Of a DNA stretch of 64,000 nucleotides, positions 25,201 to 38,349 are shown piece after piece; position 1 is the stretch's first letter, and each line of letters begins with the position of its first letter. A model generated the notes under the pieces. That model was not told the DNA's origin. It searched no databases and worked only from the letters and a program-made list of their open reading frames with translations. A program made the position numbers and the translations under genes. Origin of the DNA: Agelaius tricolor (taxonomy: Eukaryota; Chordata; Aves; Passeriformes; Icteridae); contig JALJCS010000001.1 of the NCBI GenBank assembly GCA_023055355.1, positions 110,252,881 through 110,316,880 of the forward strand. The letters run 5' to 3'.

Positions 25201-28200
25201 CCACAAGTACATACCCTGGTTACTCCTGCTTTCCAAAGGGTTTGTATCTCACATTGTTTGGCTTTTAAACTCAATGGCACTGAGGGTGCATGTAAACTAA
25301 CCTTGCATTAGACATCAGAGAATCCACATTACAACAAACCAGTGATGTGGGATGCAGGTTTGCTGATGTCTTCTACATCAGGGATGCTGGCTGAAGCCTC
25401 TGCACATTTGGCATTTCTGCACCTACCATCTCCTACATGGAGTCTCAGGTATCTAATAAAAACTGGGCTCACAGTGAATTCTGTTCTTCTCTGGAAAAAT
25501 TAAGAAGCCTTTCCTTCTCCACTTAGTCACCTATTTTTATTTTTTAAAACTGCAAGAATGTAATTTGTTATAGTTTGATTAAAATGGTTAAAACCCCTCA
25601 ATGTGAAGATTGTCAGTAGGGAAACACAGACAATGACTCAGTGTGTCTGAGTGAGCCTCTTCCCACAAGGGAGGATTGTTTTTGTCTGAGGAAAACTCTC
25701 ATGGCATAAGTTATGACATTTTGCAGCCTGCTGAGCCCAAGTCTGGAAGTTTTCTATGGAAATTGCAGGTACCTGTATCCAGGCCACAGTTTTGAGCTAG
25801 AGACTCACACAAATTGCTGCCTTGCAATTTCAGACTTCTTGTATCTGAAATGTGGCAGCCCTTGCCCCTTTTTCCCAACTAAATGAATTTTAACCCCTCT
25901 AAAATCTTTGTTTTTTCCTAATCCCCAGTATGAAAACTCTGGGTATTCTGTTTATCATGCTGCACTCTTGGTCTCACTGCAATTGGCTCCTCGTCCAGAG
26001 CCTAAGCAAAACAAGCTTAAAAGAGCCGCCGAATCTCTTAGGGGTTGAATCTTCCCTGCTCTGACATAAGCCAGGAGTAACTCTGTTCAACATCAGTTTC
26101 AAAGAGTTCTTGGTAAGAACATGCAATCTAAAAATACCAAGGTTGGAGATAAACCTGGACAGCTTTTAATTGGGATCAGGATGGAGTGGCTGCAGCCTCT
26201 CTGGTAGTGCAGAGGAGGAAGAGGTTGGAGACTCCAGCTTGTCCACTTGATGTGATCTGGGACATTATTTACACCACCTGGGATCAAATACATCCCTGAT
26301 ATTTTCATCTGTCCTCTCCAGGCATTTATACTCGTTCATTCCCATTATCTGAGTGTTAATAGTGTGGCTCCTGTGAGTTCTGCTTCCTTCAGGAGCAGAT
26401 CTGGGCTGCTTGTCTTTCCCTGGAGACAGATGGGTTCAAGTTCACTATTTCATGTTGATACGCAGCTGCCAAATAACACCTTGATGAAACAATACTTATA
26501 TCATAAGAAAAAGTCCCTTTTTCAGTTACAGTCTACTTAAATAGAGGATAATTTTTGAAAGAGTAACAGTGACAGAACAGTGCTGCTGTACCAGGTTGTG
26601 CAGACCAGCTCCTCCAAGCTCTTTCCCTGAATGTCAGCTGGGATCTCAGTAGTGAGCTTGAATCATGCCCTGGAAAAAGGGAATGTTCTATGTTACTTTA
26701 CAGGCATTGGTTACTTTGGTTTTTCTCAGTATTTAAATCTTGGTCCTGTCATATTTGAATGACTCTTTCAGGAGTTTTTTGGCTCAAGAAACTCAGCTAT
26801 ATTGACAATTCTCTCTCCCTTCCCCTCCAGATACCCATTGAAAAAAACCCAAATTTCCCCACAGCAAACCTCACTGTCATCATGTTATGCATTGTTCTGC
26901 TTCAGGGTGACCAAAAAACAAGTCAGAGGCAAATCTGACTAATCTCCCCTGTGAAACTGTGAAACCAGTGAAAAAATTTCTCTTGGGTACAATTCCAGCA
27001 TTGTACCCAAGGGCCAGCCACAGATTTCAGAAGTGCCTTCAGAGCTACCCAAAGATTGTGTTGCAGCCATTAACGTCACTGATATTGTTGCCTGAAATAG
27101 TTGCTTTATGCTGCAGTGGACAAAGAATTCCTTCTTATCCCATTGTTTTCAGAGCTTCTGTGTTTGGGATGTTCCAGGACTGCTGTAAATTAGTTCAATT
27201 CAACTCACTAAATGTTCAGGGAGCGTTTCTCTAATCCTGTCCAGATGAGCTGTGGATTCCAAGAGGTTTCTATTTTGGGATTCAGGCTTCTGCCTATATG
27301 CTACTGTTGGGCTCAAGTTCATTCAGAGGAATCCTATTAGTGGCTATGCAGATTTATTTCTTTGCTTCTGCAGAATGTGAGCTGAAATTTGGTTTTGTTG
27401 ATTGCTTCTACTGAGGAGGGGTGGGTGGGGAATCAATGTCCTTCCTTTGCATTTTTCACAAACTGGAGTTCCATTCAGATGAATCATGGTTTGATTTTCA
27501 TTACTTTTCCATAGGGGTTTCTTCTTCCTCCTACCAACTTAATTCAGTGGGAATTTTTTTTACCCCCAGCTCTTTAACAGCACCTTATTGGGACCCCAGA
27601 AAGGACTGAAAATTCTGTGTGTTCACAGGGAAACACACTGGGTTCATGATCAACCATGATCCACTTCTGGATCACTAAGTGCAAACTGAATCAAACTTAA
27701 TGGAAATATCAGACACTGAAGTTCATGTAATCAACATGCTCTAATACAATACCTGCTCCCAGCTATGTATATAACATCACTGGTTTCTCTTCATAAGCAG
27801 AGTTCTTTTGCAAAATTTTAACTAAATTTATTCTTTATGTCAGAGAAAAAAAAATTTAGGCTATCTTGAAAAAAAAAAACCAACAAATCAATTTTTTTTT
27901 GTTAAACTTCCAGTAGACTTGGTCTGTGGAGCAAAGATTTGAAATGGGAGGCATGGGATTCCCTGTAGTCAGTTTGGATTTGGCAGTTCTAGAGAAAATC
28001 CATCCAGATCTGGCAAATGTCTCAGAAAATCTCATCCAAGGGCTGCTTATTAGGATTGAGGCAGTTGATTTTCCCAGAGTGCCTCTGCATTTGCCATCAT
28101 CCATCTCAGAATTAGAGTGGAAGACCTTGATTTTCTCACCTCCCGTGTGGATCCATTTCAGTGACATGTGGAGTGGCTGAAAGATTGTAATTATCATGCT

Positions 28201-31027
28201 TTAATTACTCACCATCCCAGTATCATACAGAGCACAGAAGGAAGCAGCCTTGCAGTAATTCTCCTTAATCTGATGGTGAGGATTCCTGAGAACATAATGA
28301 AGAAAGAGACTGGAAGGAGAACTTGTAGGGAGTGTGGAAAATTTGTGTGGTGTACAGTGAGATGGAGCTCCAGGCTTTGAGACAGCAGTGGCAACCAGAA
28401 AAGGTGAGGGTGACAGGGGTGACAGGGGTGATGGCATCAATGGAAGGCTCTGTGCTTGGTGTTATAGAGGAGAAAAAGCCCTGTAGAGGATATAACTGTC
28501 CCTGAATTATTCAGGGTGCTTTGGCTGCTCCTACTGATTGTTTTCCTCTGATCTTCAACTCAGGGTCTATTTATTTCAGGGTCAGGGAGTGAATAGTTCA
28601 CACTCTTGTAGAACCTTCCATGATATCCATCAAGCTGGTATCCACATACTTATTTAGCATTAAGGTATTTTATCATACTTTACAATGTTCCTGTGAAGAG
28701 AGTGAAGGTAAAAGCTGCCTCAAATTAGACCATCATTTCAGATGCCCAGTTACTGATACCTGTGGCCTGGTTTAGCAGGGATTACAGGATGTCAATTTAA
28801 GTTTAAATTAATTAAATTGAAACAATAAAATAATTTCAGCAGCTTCAGAATATCTCCTAAAGTTTTTAGGAGTTATTAATAGTTTTGGGTACTTTTAAAG
28901 TTACTCAAATTTTATTTTATATTAGTACATAAAATACATTTATTTATAAAAACATACATTTATCTTAGTACATAAAAACCTACAAAATATGTATAGGCAA
29001 TACTAGGCCAAATCAAGGACTGGAACAAATTACAGTGCTTTTTGTTCATCAGTTTGGAGTCTGGGGAGTAAGAATGAGAATCCCAGCATATTCTTGTTCA
29101 TACTGGATGTTTCACCTAAATCATCAGGCAAAAATGTACAGAAAGGGAGAGTCAGGAAAGATGACCCAGATTCTTTCCCATTTCCTTCATGGCTCTGATG
29201 TAATCTCAAGGTGTTCCAGGAAAGGGAGGAAAAAAGAGTATTTTTTCATTATGGCAATAGTTTTAAGACCAAATGAATCTTTCATGCACTGCTGCCTGTT
29301 CTGGCTAAGAAAACCTCAAGAGACAATTGTCAAGGAATAAGGCTGTGAATTAGGAAGAAATCTGGAAGGAAATTAGAAGGCAGAGGACAGTGAGATAGAG
29401 AATGTGGCCCAGAAATGAGAATCTGAGTTCTGTTATCAGGTCTCCCAGCCCCTTGCCTACCACTTACCTTCCTTCAGTCCCCAGATCTCATGCAGAATAA
29501 CTATAGAATAAGAATGTAAATAGTGTCTGGGAATAATGAAAAAAAAAAAAAAACCAAAAACCCAAGCTTGAAAAACAGTTCAAACCTGGGTGAAACTTCA
29601 TTATCAGAACTTTTTTTTTGAGACTGGGAAGTCATATTCAAATAGATGATCATGTATTCATTGCATTAACTGTATCAGAAACAAGGCTTTTTATTTTACT
29701 ATGACAGATAGCCTCAGGAACTCCTTTCTCTGTTAACACAGATATCTGATGTCTTGTTGCTCATCATCAATTAAGATGATGGAGTCAACTCCCCACTACA
29801 GATGACCACCATAAATCAACATTGTAAGTGAATGAGGTAGAAAAAAGTTACTGATTTCTTTTTTTTTCCATTCAAAGTGAATTTTTTAAAACAGCAAAGG
29901 TTCATTCAAACTCTGAGACACTAAATATTTGTGAAGAATAAGAATTGCAGTAAGTTTCACACAGCTTTAGAATAGAAAAAGCAGGTTGGAGGAAGGGTGG
30001 GAATTGGACAAATGCACGTGCGCCAGTGATGTCTTTCTGGAGGAACTGTAGTCCTCAGCGTGAGACAAGTTTGTTCTTTTCCATCAGCAGTTTCTCTTCC
30101 CCTTTGCTTAGTTTAGAAAATGAGTCTCCAATGTTTTGTTGATGTCCAGAAATCAGACAATGAAATCATAAGCACATGGTCCATGAAAAGAGTTGCTGAC
30201 ATGCAAGTACAAATGAATGGGCTGCAGCTCTATCCTTGGACCGGCCTTACAAAGTGCTCCAGTGGAACCTACTGAGATATTTTGACTGTGGCCTGATGTG
30301 CTACTTCTGAATTAAGGCATGGTCCTAAGGCTTGGCTGGTTCTACTGCTAAATTACTAGCAGGGTCCCAGCAGGGCTTAGGCCAGCTCTTACTCACCCAG
30401 ACAGTTCCTGGACACAGTTCAAGACTTGCCAAAGGTTGAGATGCTCTCCCAGTCAGCCTCTCTATGTCCACAGCTGCTTTCAGACTGTTCAACATCTGGG
30501 ATGGGACCCTCTTGGCACACACTGGAGCAGCACAGAGATCCCATCTACAAGGCTTTTAGAACCCACCTTCCTTGGGTCCTCAGATCAAAAAGGTGAGGTC
30601 ACACCCAGACCCCAGACTTTCTCTGGGATGATTTCTACCCCTCACACAACTCCCAGGCTACTTCCTTGGCTGGAAGTTGGCTCTCAGACCTGCACTTCCC
30701 TCATGTCACTGACTGTAGTTATGAGGTGAGAGGAATTTGTTTAAATTCATAAGGATGCAGATCTCTCTGTCACTTGTGTTAAATGGGGGTACTTTCAGAA
30801 AGCAGGTGCCAAAACCTGGTGCTCAGCTTTATCCTTGGAACCATGTGATTGTCTTCTCTTGGATGACAGGAACATTTTATGAAGGAAAACCACCCAGAGC
30901 AGACAATGACAGCAGACATTTTTACTGTTTCCAAAAAGTGGGTTTGGGGAGAGTGGAGCTCAGTGCATCTCCTGGTGAGTGGTACGTAGCAGATATGGTA
31001 TTTCCTATGTTTGGTGCACTCCAACAG
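22246..31027. other. Long unassigned stretch, no gene seen
   Basis: The longest stretch with no recognised repeat (about 8.8 kb). A G10 run sits at 22575-22584, a four-run G-quadruplex motif at 23645-23665, and a CpG-retaining block at 24150-24300. Around 28408-28427 the 10-mer TGACAGGGGT is tandemly doubled. A-runs lie near 27847-27890 and 29540-29554. Frames of up to 115 aa (23615-23962 minus) have no family signature. No splice-flanked coding candidate was found. Confidence 0.5.
23645..23665 (+). other. Putative G-quadruplex motif
   Basis: Four G runs of 4, 4, 3 and 4 bases separated by loops AT, T and AGT. This satisfies the usual G3+N1-7 rule on the plus strand. Folding is inferred from the rule only. 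Confidence 0.75.
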
Positions 31028-31164
31028 GACTAGAAATCCCTGGAAGTGCTCACAGCCAGGTTGGATGGGGCCTGAGCAACCTCATCTGTGCTTGACCCTG
31101 GGAGGGTGGAACCAGATGGTCTTTAAAGTTCCTTCCAACCCAAGCCTTTCTATGCTTCTATACA
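31028..31164 (+). mobile_element. CR1 LINE 3' end, 5'-truncated
   Basis: AAATCCCTGGAAGTGCTCAC, CAGGTTGGATGGGGCCTGAG, GGTGGAACCAGATGGTCTTT, then TTCCTTCCAACCCAAGCC and a degraded TTTCTATGCTTCTATA tail. Compared with 9700-9978 it lacks the 'lightly repeated' middle block and is shorter. Confidence 0.93.
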
Positions 31165-33276
31165 AACAATTAATTGTAAATGAACTTGTACTAGGATGGA
31201 GGGCTGGACTACATATTAGATGAATGGTAGTTCAAGCCTATTTTTTCAGTGAAGTCTTGAATGTCTGCCAGTTCATACCATTTGAGAATTTGGCCTGTTC
31301 CCCCTTACTTTGTACATTAGCTTTACTTAACTGGTAGATTTTCCATGCTTAATAATTATAAATACATAAGCAGGAGTGTTTGTTTATGCTTGTTTAACCA
31401 GGGAAGGAAGCATTTCAAAGAAAAAATATTTTAAGAGGGGCCTAACTTCACTTCCCATTGAAGTCAGTTTGGTGTCAACTGGTGGAGCACACAGGAGCTG
31501 AGTATTCAAGAGCAGTCAGGCAGCATCTGCAGCTTGTGCATGGGTGGGAGATGAGGCCAGGTCTCTCCATATTTGTACCTACACCCTTTTCCTCATGCCA
31601 CATCTGAATCTGACTGACCAGAAGTGAATTGAGGTAGGAATAAGCCATAGAGAAAATGTTGAGACCCAGAAATAGGTCAGTCCAATCCCTGAGCCAATGT
31701 CTATGTGTGGGCTGTGTGTTGCATATGTATTTTCTGTGGTAGACTTGGATTCCTTTGAGCTTGGCACATTCTGGTTAAGATGAACTCAGCATCCAAATGT
31801 TGACACAAAAGCTGACTACACCATAGACCATGGCCCCCTGCCACCTCTGGCTGGCCCAGAGCTGGGCTGGCATTGGCTTTGGCTGCTCAAATTAAGGCAG
31901 CTATACGAGAGGGAAGGGCAAAGAGTGCCTGAGGTGGGTTCACCTGGCATCCCAGCTGGAGGAAATAGCCTGCGTTCTTCTGCAGAATGAGGGGAGAGGG
32001 ATGAGTAGAGGGAAACAGAATGAATAAATCAGACCCTTGGTGTCATTAATAAGAGGATGTATCACGTTTACTGTGAGAGCATGTGACTCAGACATCCAGA
32101 CATGAACATTCCTGCAAAGCCCTGAATGCACACATGGAGCTGAATTTTTTGGCTTCCCAGAATGGTTTAATTTTATGATTCTGTGACTCATTAGAAAAAG
32201 CAAAGTCCCTAGACATGCTGCATCATGGCCCAGTAAACACCAGCTACTGATGGGGACACACAGGGACAAAGGAGTAAGTGAGGGATGGATGGAGGGGAGA
32301 CCAAAGGAACAAGATGTTCAGCTTCTTGCTCCCCCTTTACTCTTCTAGTGGTTTGTAAACGTGTTTCTCTCTCTTACCTTTTTTTTATTTTTTTTTTTCA
32401 AGATTGGAGTGAAGGGGTTAACAGAGGTCATGTTAGTTTAAAAAATTATGGTTAACCTTACAAGCTGGGTTGCCTTAGGTCACGGCGATACAATTCCCCT
32501 CCCTTCTCCTGTGCAGCGGTGGTTCACAGGCATTCCTCCAACGTGGGGAAGGACAGGGCCTGCCAAGGCTATGAGCAATGCAGAACAGACTTACCTGTTT
32601 TTATGCACTGCTTAACTAATTATTTTAAAAAGAAACAGCCAAGTTGGAACAACTACCTTTTTCTTCGAGGAGGAACATTTTCCCCCTTTCCTTTTTCCCC
32701 ACATCCCCCTTCTTCCCTCCTCCCTCCCCTTGTTTTTTTTTTCCCCTCCGTTGCTTGACTTGGCATTTGAGACAGGTTCTGGATATCTGACACCTCTTGA
32801 AAGTGTAGTTTGGCAAACAGGAATCGAGCTGGGCTCCAAAAGGGCCCTGCACAGGGCTCGCTGTGAAAACACCTGGGTGTCTCTTATGCCTCTAAGAACC
32901 AGTCCTGCTTCTGTAGAAATAACAGCCACCCTCTCCCTTCCCCCAGCCCCTGACCTCCCTTCCAAAAATTAAAAAAGAAATTGAAATGCTGGCACTGTTT
33001 TTGTAAAAAAACAGGTGGTTGGAAGGCTCTGTGGAAGGGGGTGAAGGACGTCTCCACACCAAGGCACAAAGATCCTGTGCAGAGAGGGTTTTGATTGTAG
33101 CACATACATCTGCAATTCGTTTTCCCAAGCTCAGGACAAATTAAGAATCTTCCAGCAATTAGGGGAGGAAAGCTTCAAAGTGCAATCAGCAGTTCTTAAA
33201 AGAATTTGTGCTGGGCTTTGAGGGAGGCTAATCCTGCTGCCCGCGCCGGGCTCCTCTCTGCAGTGTGCATTTTCCA

Positions 33277-33294
33277 AGGCCAAAATTTTGGCCT
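33277..33294. repeat. 18-base perfect palindrome
   Basis: AGGCCAAAATTTTGGCCT is its own reverse complement. It lies 25 bases downstream of a CpG-containing GCCCGCGCCGGGC patch at about 33239-33251. Confidence 0.95.
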
Positions 33295-35007
33295 GCTTTT
33301 CAGTCACACCATATAAAATAACAAACACGCAGTCTAAGGAAAACAATTTTTAAGACACAGTGGAACCCACTTTAATGAAGAAAACTGTTAAATGCATAAA
33401 ACCCCCATGTGCCAATGGATAAATGTGCTGGAAGTGTGAACTGTTAAACCAACAAAATTGTTAACACATCATACTGCTGGGCAAAAAAATAAAATAAAAA
33501 AAGTATAAAAAGGGAGTGAAACGGTTTTCTAACATGCAACCCACTTTGCCTTTATTGTTCACATTCCTGCTGACATAAAGTTTCCTGATTTGTCCCCTGG
33601 GCCCAGAAATATGGCAAAAGTGGGAGCATTAATTGTATTTGCCCCCTTCAAACTGCCCTCCCTGCTTTTCAGCTCGCAGTGGCCAAGAATAGCTTCATGG
33701 AATGGGGAGGGTTTGCCCTTTTTTATTCAAGGTGATGAGTGAACAAGTTCACATGGGTTTTGTTGGACATTTTTTTTGCTCTTGTTTTTTTTTTTTTTTA
33801 ACTGGTAAAAAAACTTTTAACTATGCCTGAATGTCTTTTACCTATATCCATGGGGAAAACAAGGACTGGTTTTCTGTCTGCCATTTCTTAAAGCTCCGAA
33901 GTCCCTCCATTCCCCTGGTTTTCCTTGGGGTCAGTGCTGAAATGAGGCTGTTCCTGTGGCCTTCCTGCTCCCTTCAAAGACGTGGAGCTCTCACTGAGTA
34001 AAAACCTGATCTCGTGAGAGCCTCAGAGGCAACTGCTTTGATAAGAGTCCAACCCTGTGGCTGTGCTGGCATGGAGGGGCTGGATCCCTGCCTCGCTCCG
34101 AAACATGAGAAACTAAAAATCAGTCCATTGAGTTTATCTCCATCCGACTCCTAAATTACACGCCGTTTGTAGATTTTGTTTCCACAGGGGGTCAAAATTT
34201 TTCCACCAAAACTTGATTTTGATAAAAAGCGGGCTTCTGTCACAAATGAAGATTTTCTCTGGGAAAAAAAAAAAGATTTTAAAGAATGCATTGACTTTAT
34301 TTACTGAGCACTGAAGGCTTTTTATCAAAAAACTTTTCCAAAAGGTGAAAAACAGTCTGCAGAATGGAAGAGGTTGATGTTTATTGTTTTTATATTTCCT
34401 TATTTGAGAAAACAAGAAAATCTGGATGAAAATTAAAAGGTCATTAGAAATACTTTCATTATTGAAAAAAAGAGTTTAAAATAATTTCCATCTCATAAAA
34501 TTGTTCTTAGAATCATGAAATCTGAATGGAACAGCTGTTCAGCTAAGATCTGTTCTGCTGTTTGACTTTCCCAGAGGCCTTTTAGGTGCTGGTCTGAGCA
34601 TACAGGTATGGAAGTCCATGATGATTAAACTCCAACCCCGAATGGTGACAATGAGGAGTTTATTCCTGCAGTTCAGAATGTTCTCGTTTCTCGTCACTTT
34701 TCTGTGTCCCTTGCAAAAGAACATGAGGTTGTGCTTGGCTTGAGAATGCTCCTCTTTTTGTTAGCACTTGCCAGCTTTGCTTCTTAGACTGATGTTTACA
34801 AAGAGATTTCAGTCCCCTGAGGGCCACTAAATATGTATTGCTCTGCAGAGTGACAGGGCAGATTTGCACCTTCAGTGTGCTTGGATCTCTTGCTCCTAAA
34901 AATGCTCAGTGGCCATGTCACCACTCTACACACAAGATAAACTTAAACCAGAGTCAAGTTTTGTTGTAGTTAAGCAAAAGAGTTAAGAGTTCTTGTTGGG
35001 GAAAAAA

Positions 35008-35112
35008 ATTAAAAAACAAACAAACAAGCAAAACACCCAAAAAACCAAAAACAAAACCAACCCCCCCCCCGCCCCCCCAAAACACACCAAAACAAAAAAA
35101 ATTTAAAAAAAC
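35008..35112. repeat. A/C-rich low-complexity tract with C10-G-C7 run
   Basis: Begins with AAAACAAACAAACAAGC, continues with CCAAAAAAC-type units, then C10 (35061-35070), one G, C7 (35072-35078), and more AC/A-rich sequence. It is the complement-type of the G/T tract at 15981-16042. The minus strand carries the G runs and could form a G-quadruplex. Confidence 0.9.
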
Positions 35113-36004
35113 CACACAAAAATCTACAACAGAATAATATAATCCATTCAACACTAAAAAAATATTGACTTTTTTACTGTGAGACATTTGGGGAATCTCT
35201 GGGACTCTTTCACAGCAGCTCTGAGGTCAGTCCAGCTGCTCCTCACCTGGAAGGTGCAGTTTTCTGGAGCACATTGAGATCTTTTATTCCAGTTGCAGCC
35301 GGAGATCATCAGGGTGTCACTGTAACAAAACCATCACCAGCAATGCACAGGCTGCTGTCATTATCTCCATTCTGCCACTGCCAAGGTGCATTTTCTAAAC
35401 TCCTCTGCTAACTAATTTCTGTGACAGCAGTTTTGGCCTCTCCTGATGTTTATGAGAATGCAGGTAAAGTGTTGTTTCAGAGTCATTGTAGCCTGACTTT
35501 GAAATGAGCCGCTTGAGATATCTGGGTGCTCATGGGAGCTCTCTTTCTGCAAAGAAAACATGGGAGTATCCTGCTCCCCCTTCCCAGGCTGGTTTTGATG
35601 TTTCTTATCTATCTTTAGCAACCAAAAAGTCAAGTGTCCGGTCTAATTACTTGTCCCAGCTCCCCTTTGTCAGAAGAGAGAGATCTGGGCTGTCTGTCCC
35701 CATCTTGAAGGATGAATTCTACTTTTGCCATTGGCAAAAGCCTTCTTCAAGGCTCCCTCACAACATCTGGTTTCCTACCACTGGAAATGTTATCTTTTTA
35801 TAATTGCCCAATCTGAGGTATACTGGTGCATTTCCACAGAGACCACCCACAATTGCTGGGCACAGTGTTAGGGTGGGGAGAGCTTTAATTCTTTTGTTTT
35901 GCCATTTATGATACCTTGGGCTGCCATGGGGGCTCGAAAGCAGCATCTGTGGTATCCAGAGAGGTCACCTTGTTGCTGCATGAGTTAATGCCCTCTCTAT
36001 AGAA

Positions 36005-36155
36005 AATGGGGGAAATCATGGAAATTCTGGGCTGGAAAGAGCATAGAAATATTCCACTGCTTTGTGGCAGGGTCAGGAAATCTGGTTTATTCCTGACAGA
36101 TGTCTGTATAATCTGTTCTTAAAGCCCTCCAAAGCCTTCCATAGTAAATCACTTC
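36005..36155 (-). mobile_element. Old diverged CR1 LINE 3' end
   Basis: AAATCATGGAAATTCTGGGC, TGGAAAGAGCATAGAAATAT, TTTATTCCTGACAGATGTCTG and ATAATCTGTTCTTAAAGCC follow the order of the reverse-complemented 3' UTR of older CR1 subfamilies. Divergence is clearly higher than in the neighbouring 36486-37105 copy. Confidence 0.65.
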
Positions 36156-36159
36156 AAGA

Positions 36160-36215
36160 TCTAAAGGTGAAAAATGCTATGTAAGACCTGAATATTGTTA
36201 TTATTATTAACAGTG
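36160..36215 (+). mobile_element. Possible old SINE tail
   Basis: GGTGAAAAATGCTATGTAAG, then GTTATTATTATTAAC resembles the 3' end of MIR-type SINEs ('gctatataaat' then ATT repeats). Only about 50 bases are readable and no tRNA-like head is visible upstream, where a CR1 copy lies instead. Confidence 0.3.
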
Positions 36216-36485
36216 TTGTTGTTCAGAGGACAGCTTAGCAGCATGGTCCCAGCTGGCACTTTAAAAAAGAGCCCAGAAGGAATGAGTTAGAGAGAGTTGC
36301 GCCAGTCCTGGTGGAAGTGCTGAGCCAGCATTGCTGGTACTCCTGCCTGCTGCTGGATCAGTCTGAAATTAAACTCCACAGCCTTTGCCTGTGTCCAAGT
36401 ACTGCCAAAGGTTACCCTATTACAGGGCTGGATTGCTCTGCTAAAGCCATCGGTGCCATTCCTAAGTAATCCTCATTGTAAAGAG

Positions 36486-37105
36486 AATCGCAGAATCATA
36501 GAATATCTTGAGCTGGAAAGGACCCCCAAGGATCAGCTCCTGGCCCTGCTCTGCACCATCCCCAAGAATCCCACCCTGTGCCTGGGAGCTCACTGAAGTC
36601 TGTCAGGCCTGGTGACCATTCCCTGGGGAGCCTGTTCCACTGCCCATCCACCCCTTGAATAAAGGATCTTTTTCTAATATCCAACCTAAACCTCCCCTGA
36701 CACAACTTCAAACCATTACCTCAGGTCCTGTCACTGGTCACGACAGAGAAGAGATCAGTGGCTGCCCCTCCTCTTCCCCTCATGAAGAAATTGTAATTGC
36801 CATGAGGTGTCCCCTCAGTCTCCCCTTCTCCAGGCTGAACAGACCAAAGGCCCTCAGCTGCTCCTCACACAGCTTCTCCTCAAGGCCTTCACCATCTTTG
36901 TTTCCCTCCTTTGGATGTTTTCCAACAGTTTAATATCTTTTTTATATTGCAATGCCCACAGCTGCTCCCAGAACTCGAGGTGAGGCTGCCCCAGCCCAGG
37001 GCAGACCAGGACAATCCCCTCCCTTGTCTGGCTGGTGATGCTGTGCCTGATGCACATCCCCAGGACAGGGATGTCCCTCCTTGCTGCCAGGGCACTGCTG
37101 ACTCT
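36486..37105 (-). mobile_element. CR1 LINE, 3' UTR and ORF2 end, about 620 bp
   Basis: Starts with AATCGCAGAATCATAGAATA and runs through CTGGAAAGGACCCCCAAGGA, CCTGGGGAGCCTGTTCCACT, TCTAATATCCAACCTAAACC, TCAGTCTCCCCTTCTCCAGG, CTCAGCTGCTCCTCACACAG and CTCCCAGAACTCGAGGTGAG, ending near GCTGCCAGGGCACTGCTGAC. This is the reverse complement of the CR1 3' UTR plus the end of ORF2, downstream of the reverse transcriptase. In minus-strand frames parts such as 36854-37057 give short peptide stretches like those at the CR1 ORF2 C-terminus, but they are broken. Truncated before the RT domain; immobile. Confidence 0.95.
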
Positions 37106-38349
37106 TATTTGGTCCCCTTTGCAGATGCCATGTGCACCACGCAGAGAGCACCAGGTGTTTCTCCCTTAGAAACACAGGCCATGATGCTCATTTAATCTGG
37201 TGTGAGCAGGAAAGCTGCTAGTTGAGTAGATCCACTGATCCTGCACTCCTCCCAGTGCTGGACCCAAAACTGGTCCTAGAATGCAATTGCCCCCCAGCTC
37301 CCAACCAGACTGATGCTGTATTTCTTTAGTTTCTGACATTTTCCAGAAAAATATATATATATTCAAGTAAAAGTCTATCAGGGAAAGTATCCTGGGCAGG
37401 GAATGAACCATTGGCCCTTCTTTGGCTTCTTCCTACAAAATTTCTTGTTTAACCTCATGGTTCCCCTCTTCCCCCATTGCTCCTGGTGCTACCCCAACCA
37501 AATCCAGCTCTGTTTAGACAAATAAGAGAAGTAATTCTCATATACTGACATTGGCCAGCATGTGGACAAAGCTCAAGGATTTTCAGCAGAAGACATTAAA
37601 CTTTAATATAGTCTCGGAGAATTTTCCTTTCTAGCTGGTAAATCTAACACTGCCCGAAAAGAGGTTTGGGCATTGAGAGCCAGGTGCAGACCCTGGCATA
37701 TGTAGAGGATTCCTAATACCTCCTAAAGTTTTCACAAGCCACAGACTGTTGTTGATGCATGGTTTGGGCCAAACAACCTTCCAAAGCTCAGCTCCCCTGT
37801 CTGCTATGGGGCTGTGCAGTGCTAGGAAGTCGGGCTGTCAGTGTTCTTGCACAAATTGTGCAGTAACTGCTTTAGAAGATGCACATGTATATAAAAAATC
37901 ATACACATGGCAGAATCCTCTGAAACAATGACCTAGTGTCTGTTGCCTTCACATTTCTATAGGTGAAATCACAGTTTTTTTAAAGCTGATGTAACTATTC
38001 CCCAGGCATCCAGTCTGTGCCCTCCATTCTTTGGCTGGAGAGTGTTGTAGCTCAGTTACCAACCTTCGAAGAGGAAAAAAAAATTGGAGCTTAATTCCTC
38101 CCTGTCTTAAACCTTTGTATTTTTCTGGCTGCAGATTTCTGTTCCAAGAACTTGGATTTACATAAAGACGTATCTATTTGCACATAATTTGCAAGAGTTC
38201 CTTTTAGCCTATAATTGTGCTAAATACAGTTGTGGAGGCCACAGCATACCTAAAGTATTGCCGAATGGATTTTTAAAAGCAATTTTTTTTAAGAAGTGTG
38301 CTAAAATGGAAAGATTGGGGAGGGGCAGGGAAGGAAAGAGAGAGAGAGA
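37106..38349. other. Unassigned sequence, no gene seen
   Basis: No repeat family recognised. Near 37349-37362 is a short TA run. A GA run (GAGAGAGAGAGAGAC) at 38339-38351 abuts the SINE that follows. No coding support. Confidence 0.55.

Larger units (their letters stand above)
31165..36004. other. Unassigned sequence with low-complexity tracts
   Basis: Contains T runs near 32380-32398, a pyrimidine-rich stretch at 32680-32745, a CpG-retaining block at 33050-33330 that includes the 18-base palindrome 33277-33294, T14-type runs near 33785-33799, and the A/C-rich tract 35008-35112. Between 32400 and 32560 the DNA also keeps CpGs and a GGTTAACC-like pair (GGGGTTAACAGAG, ATGGTTAACCTT). No repeat family and no coding frame are supported. 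Confidence 0.5.
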
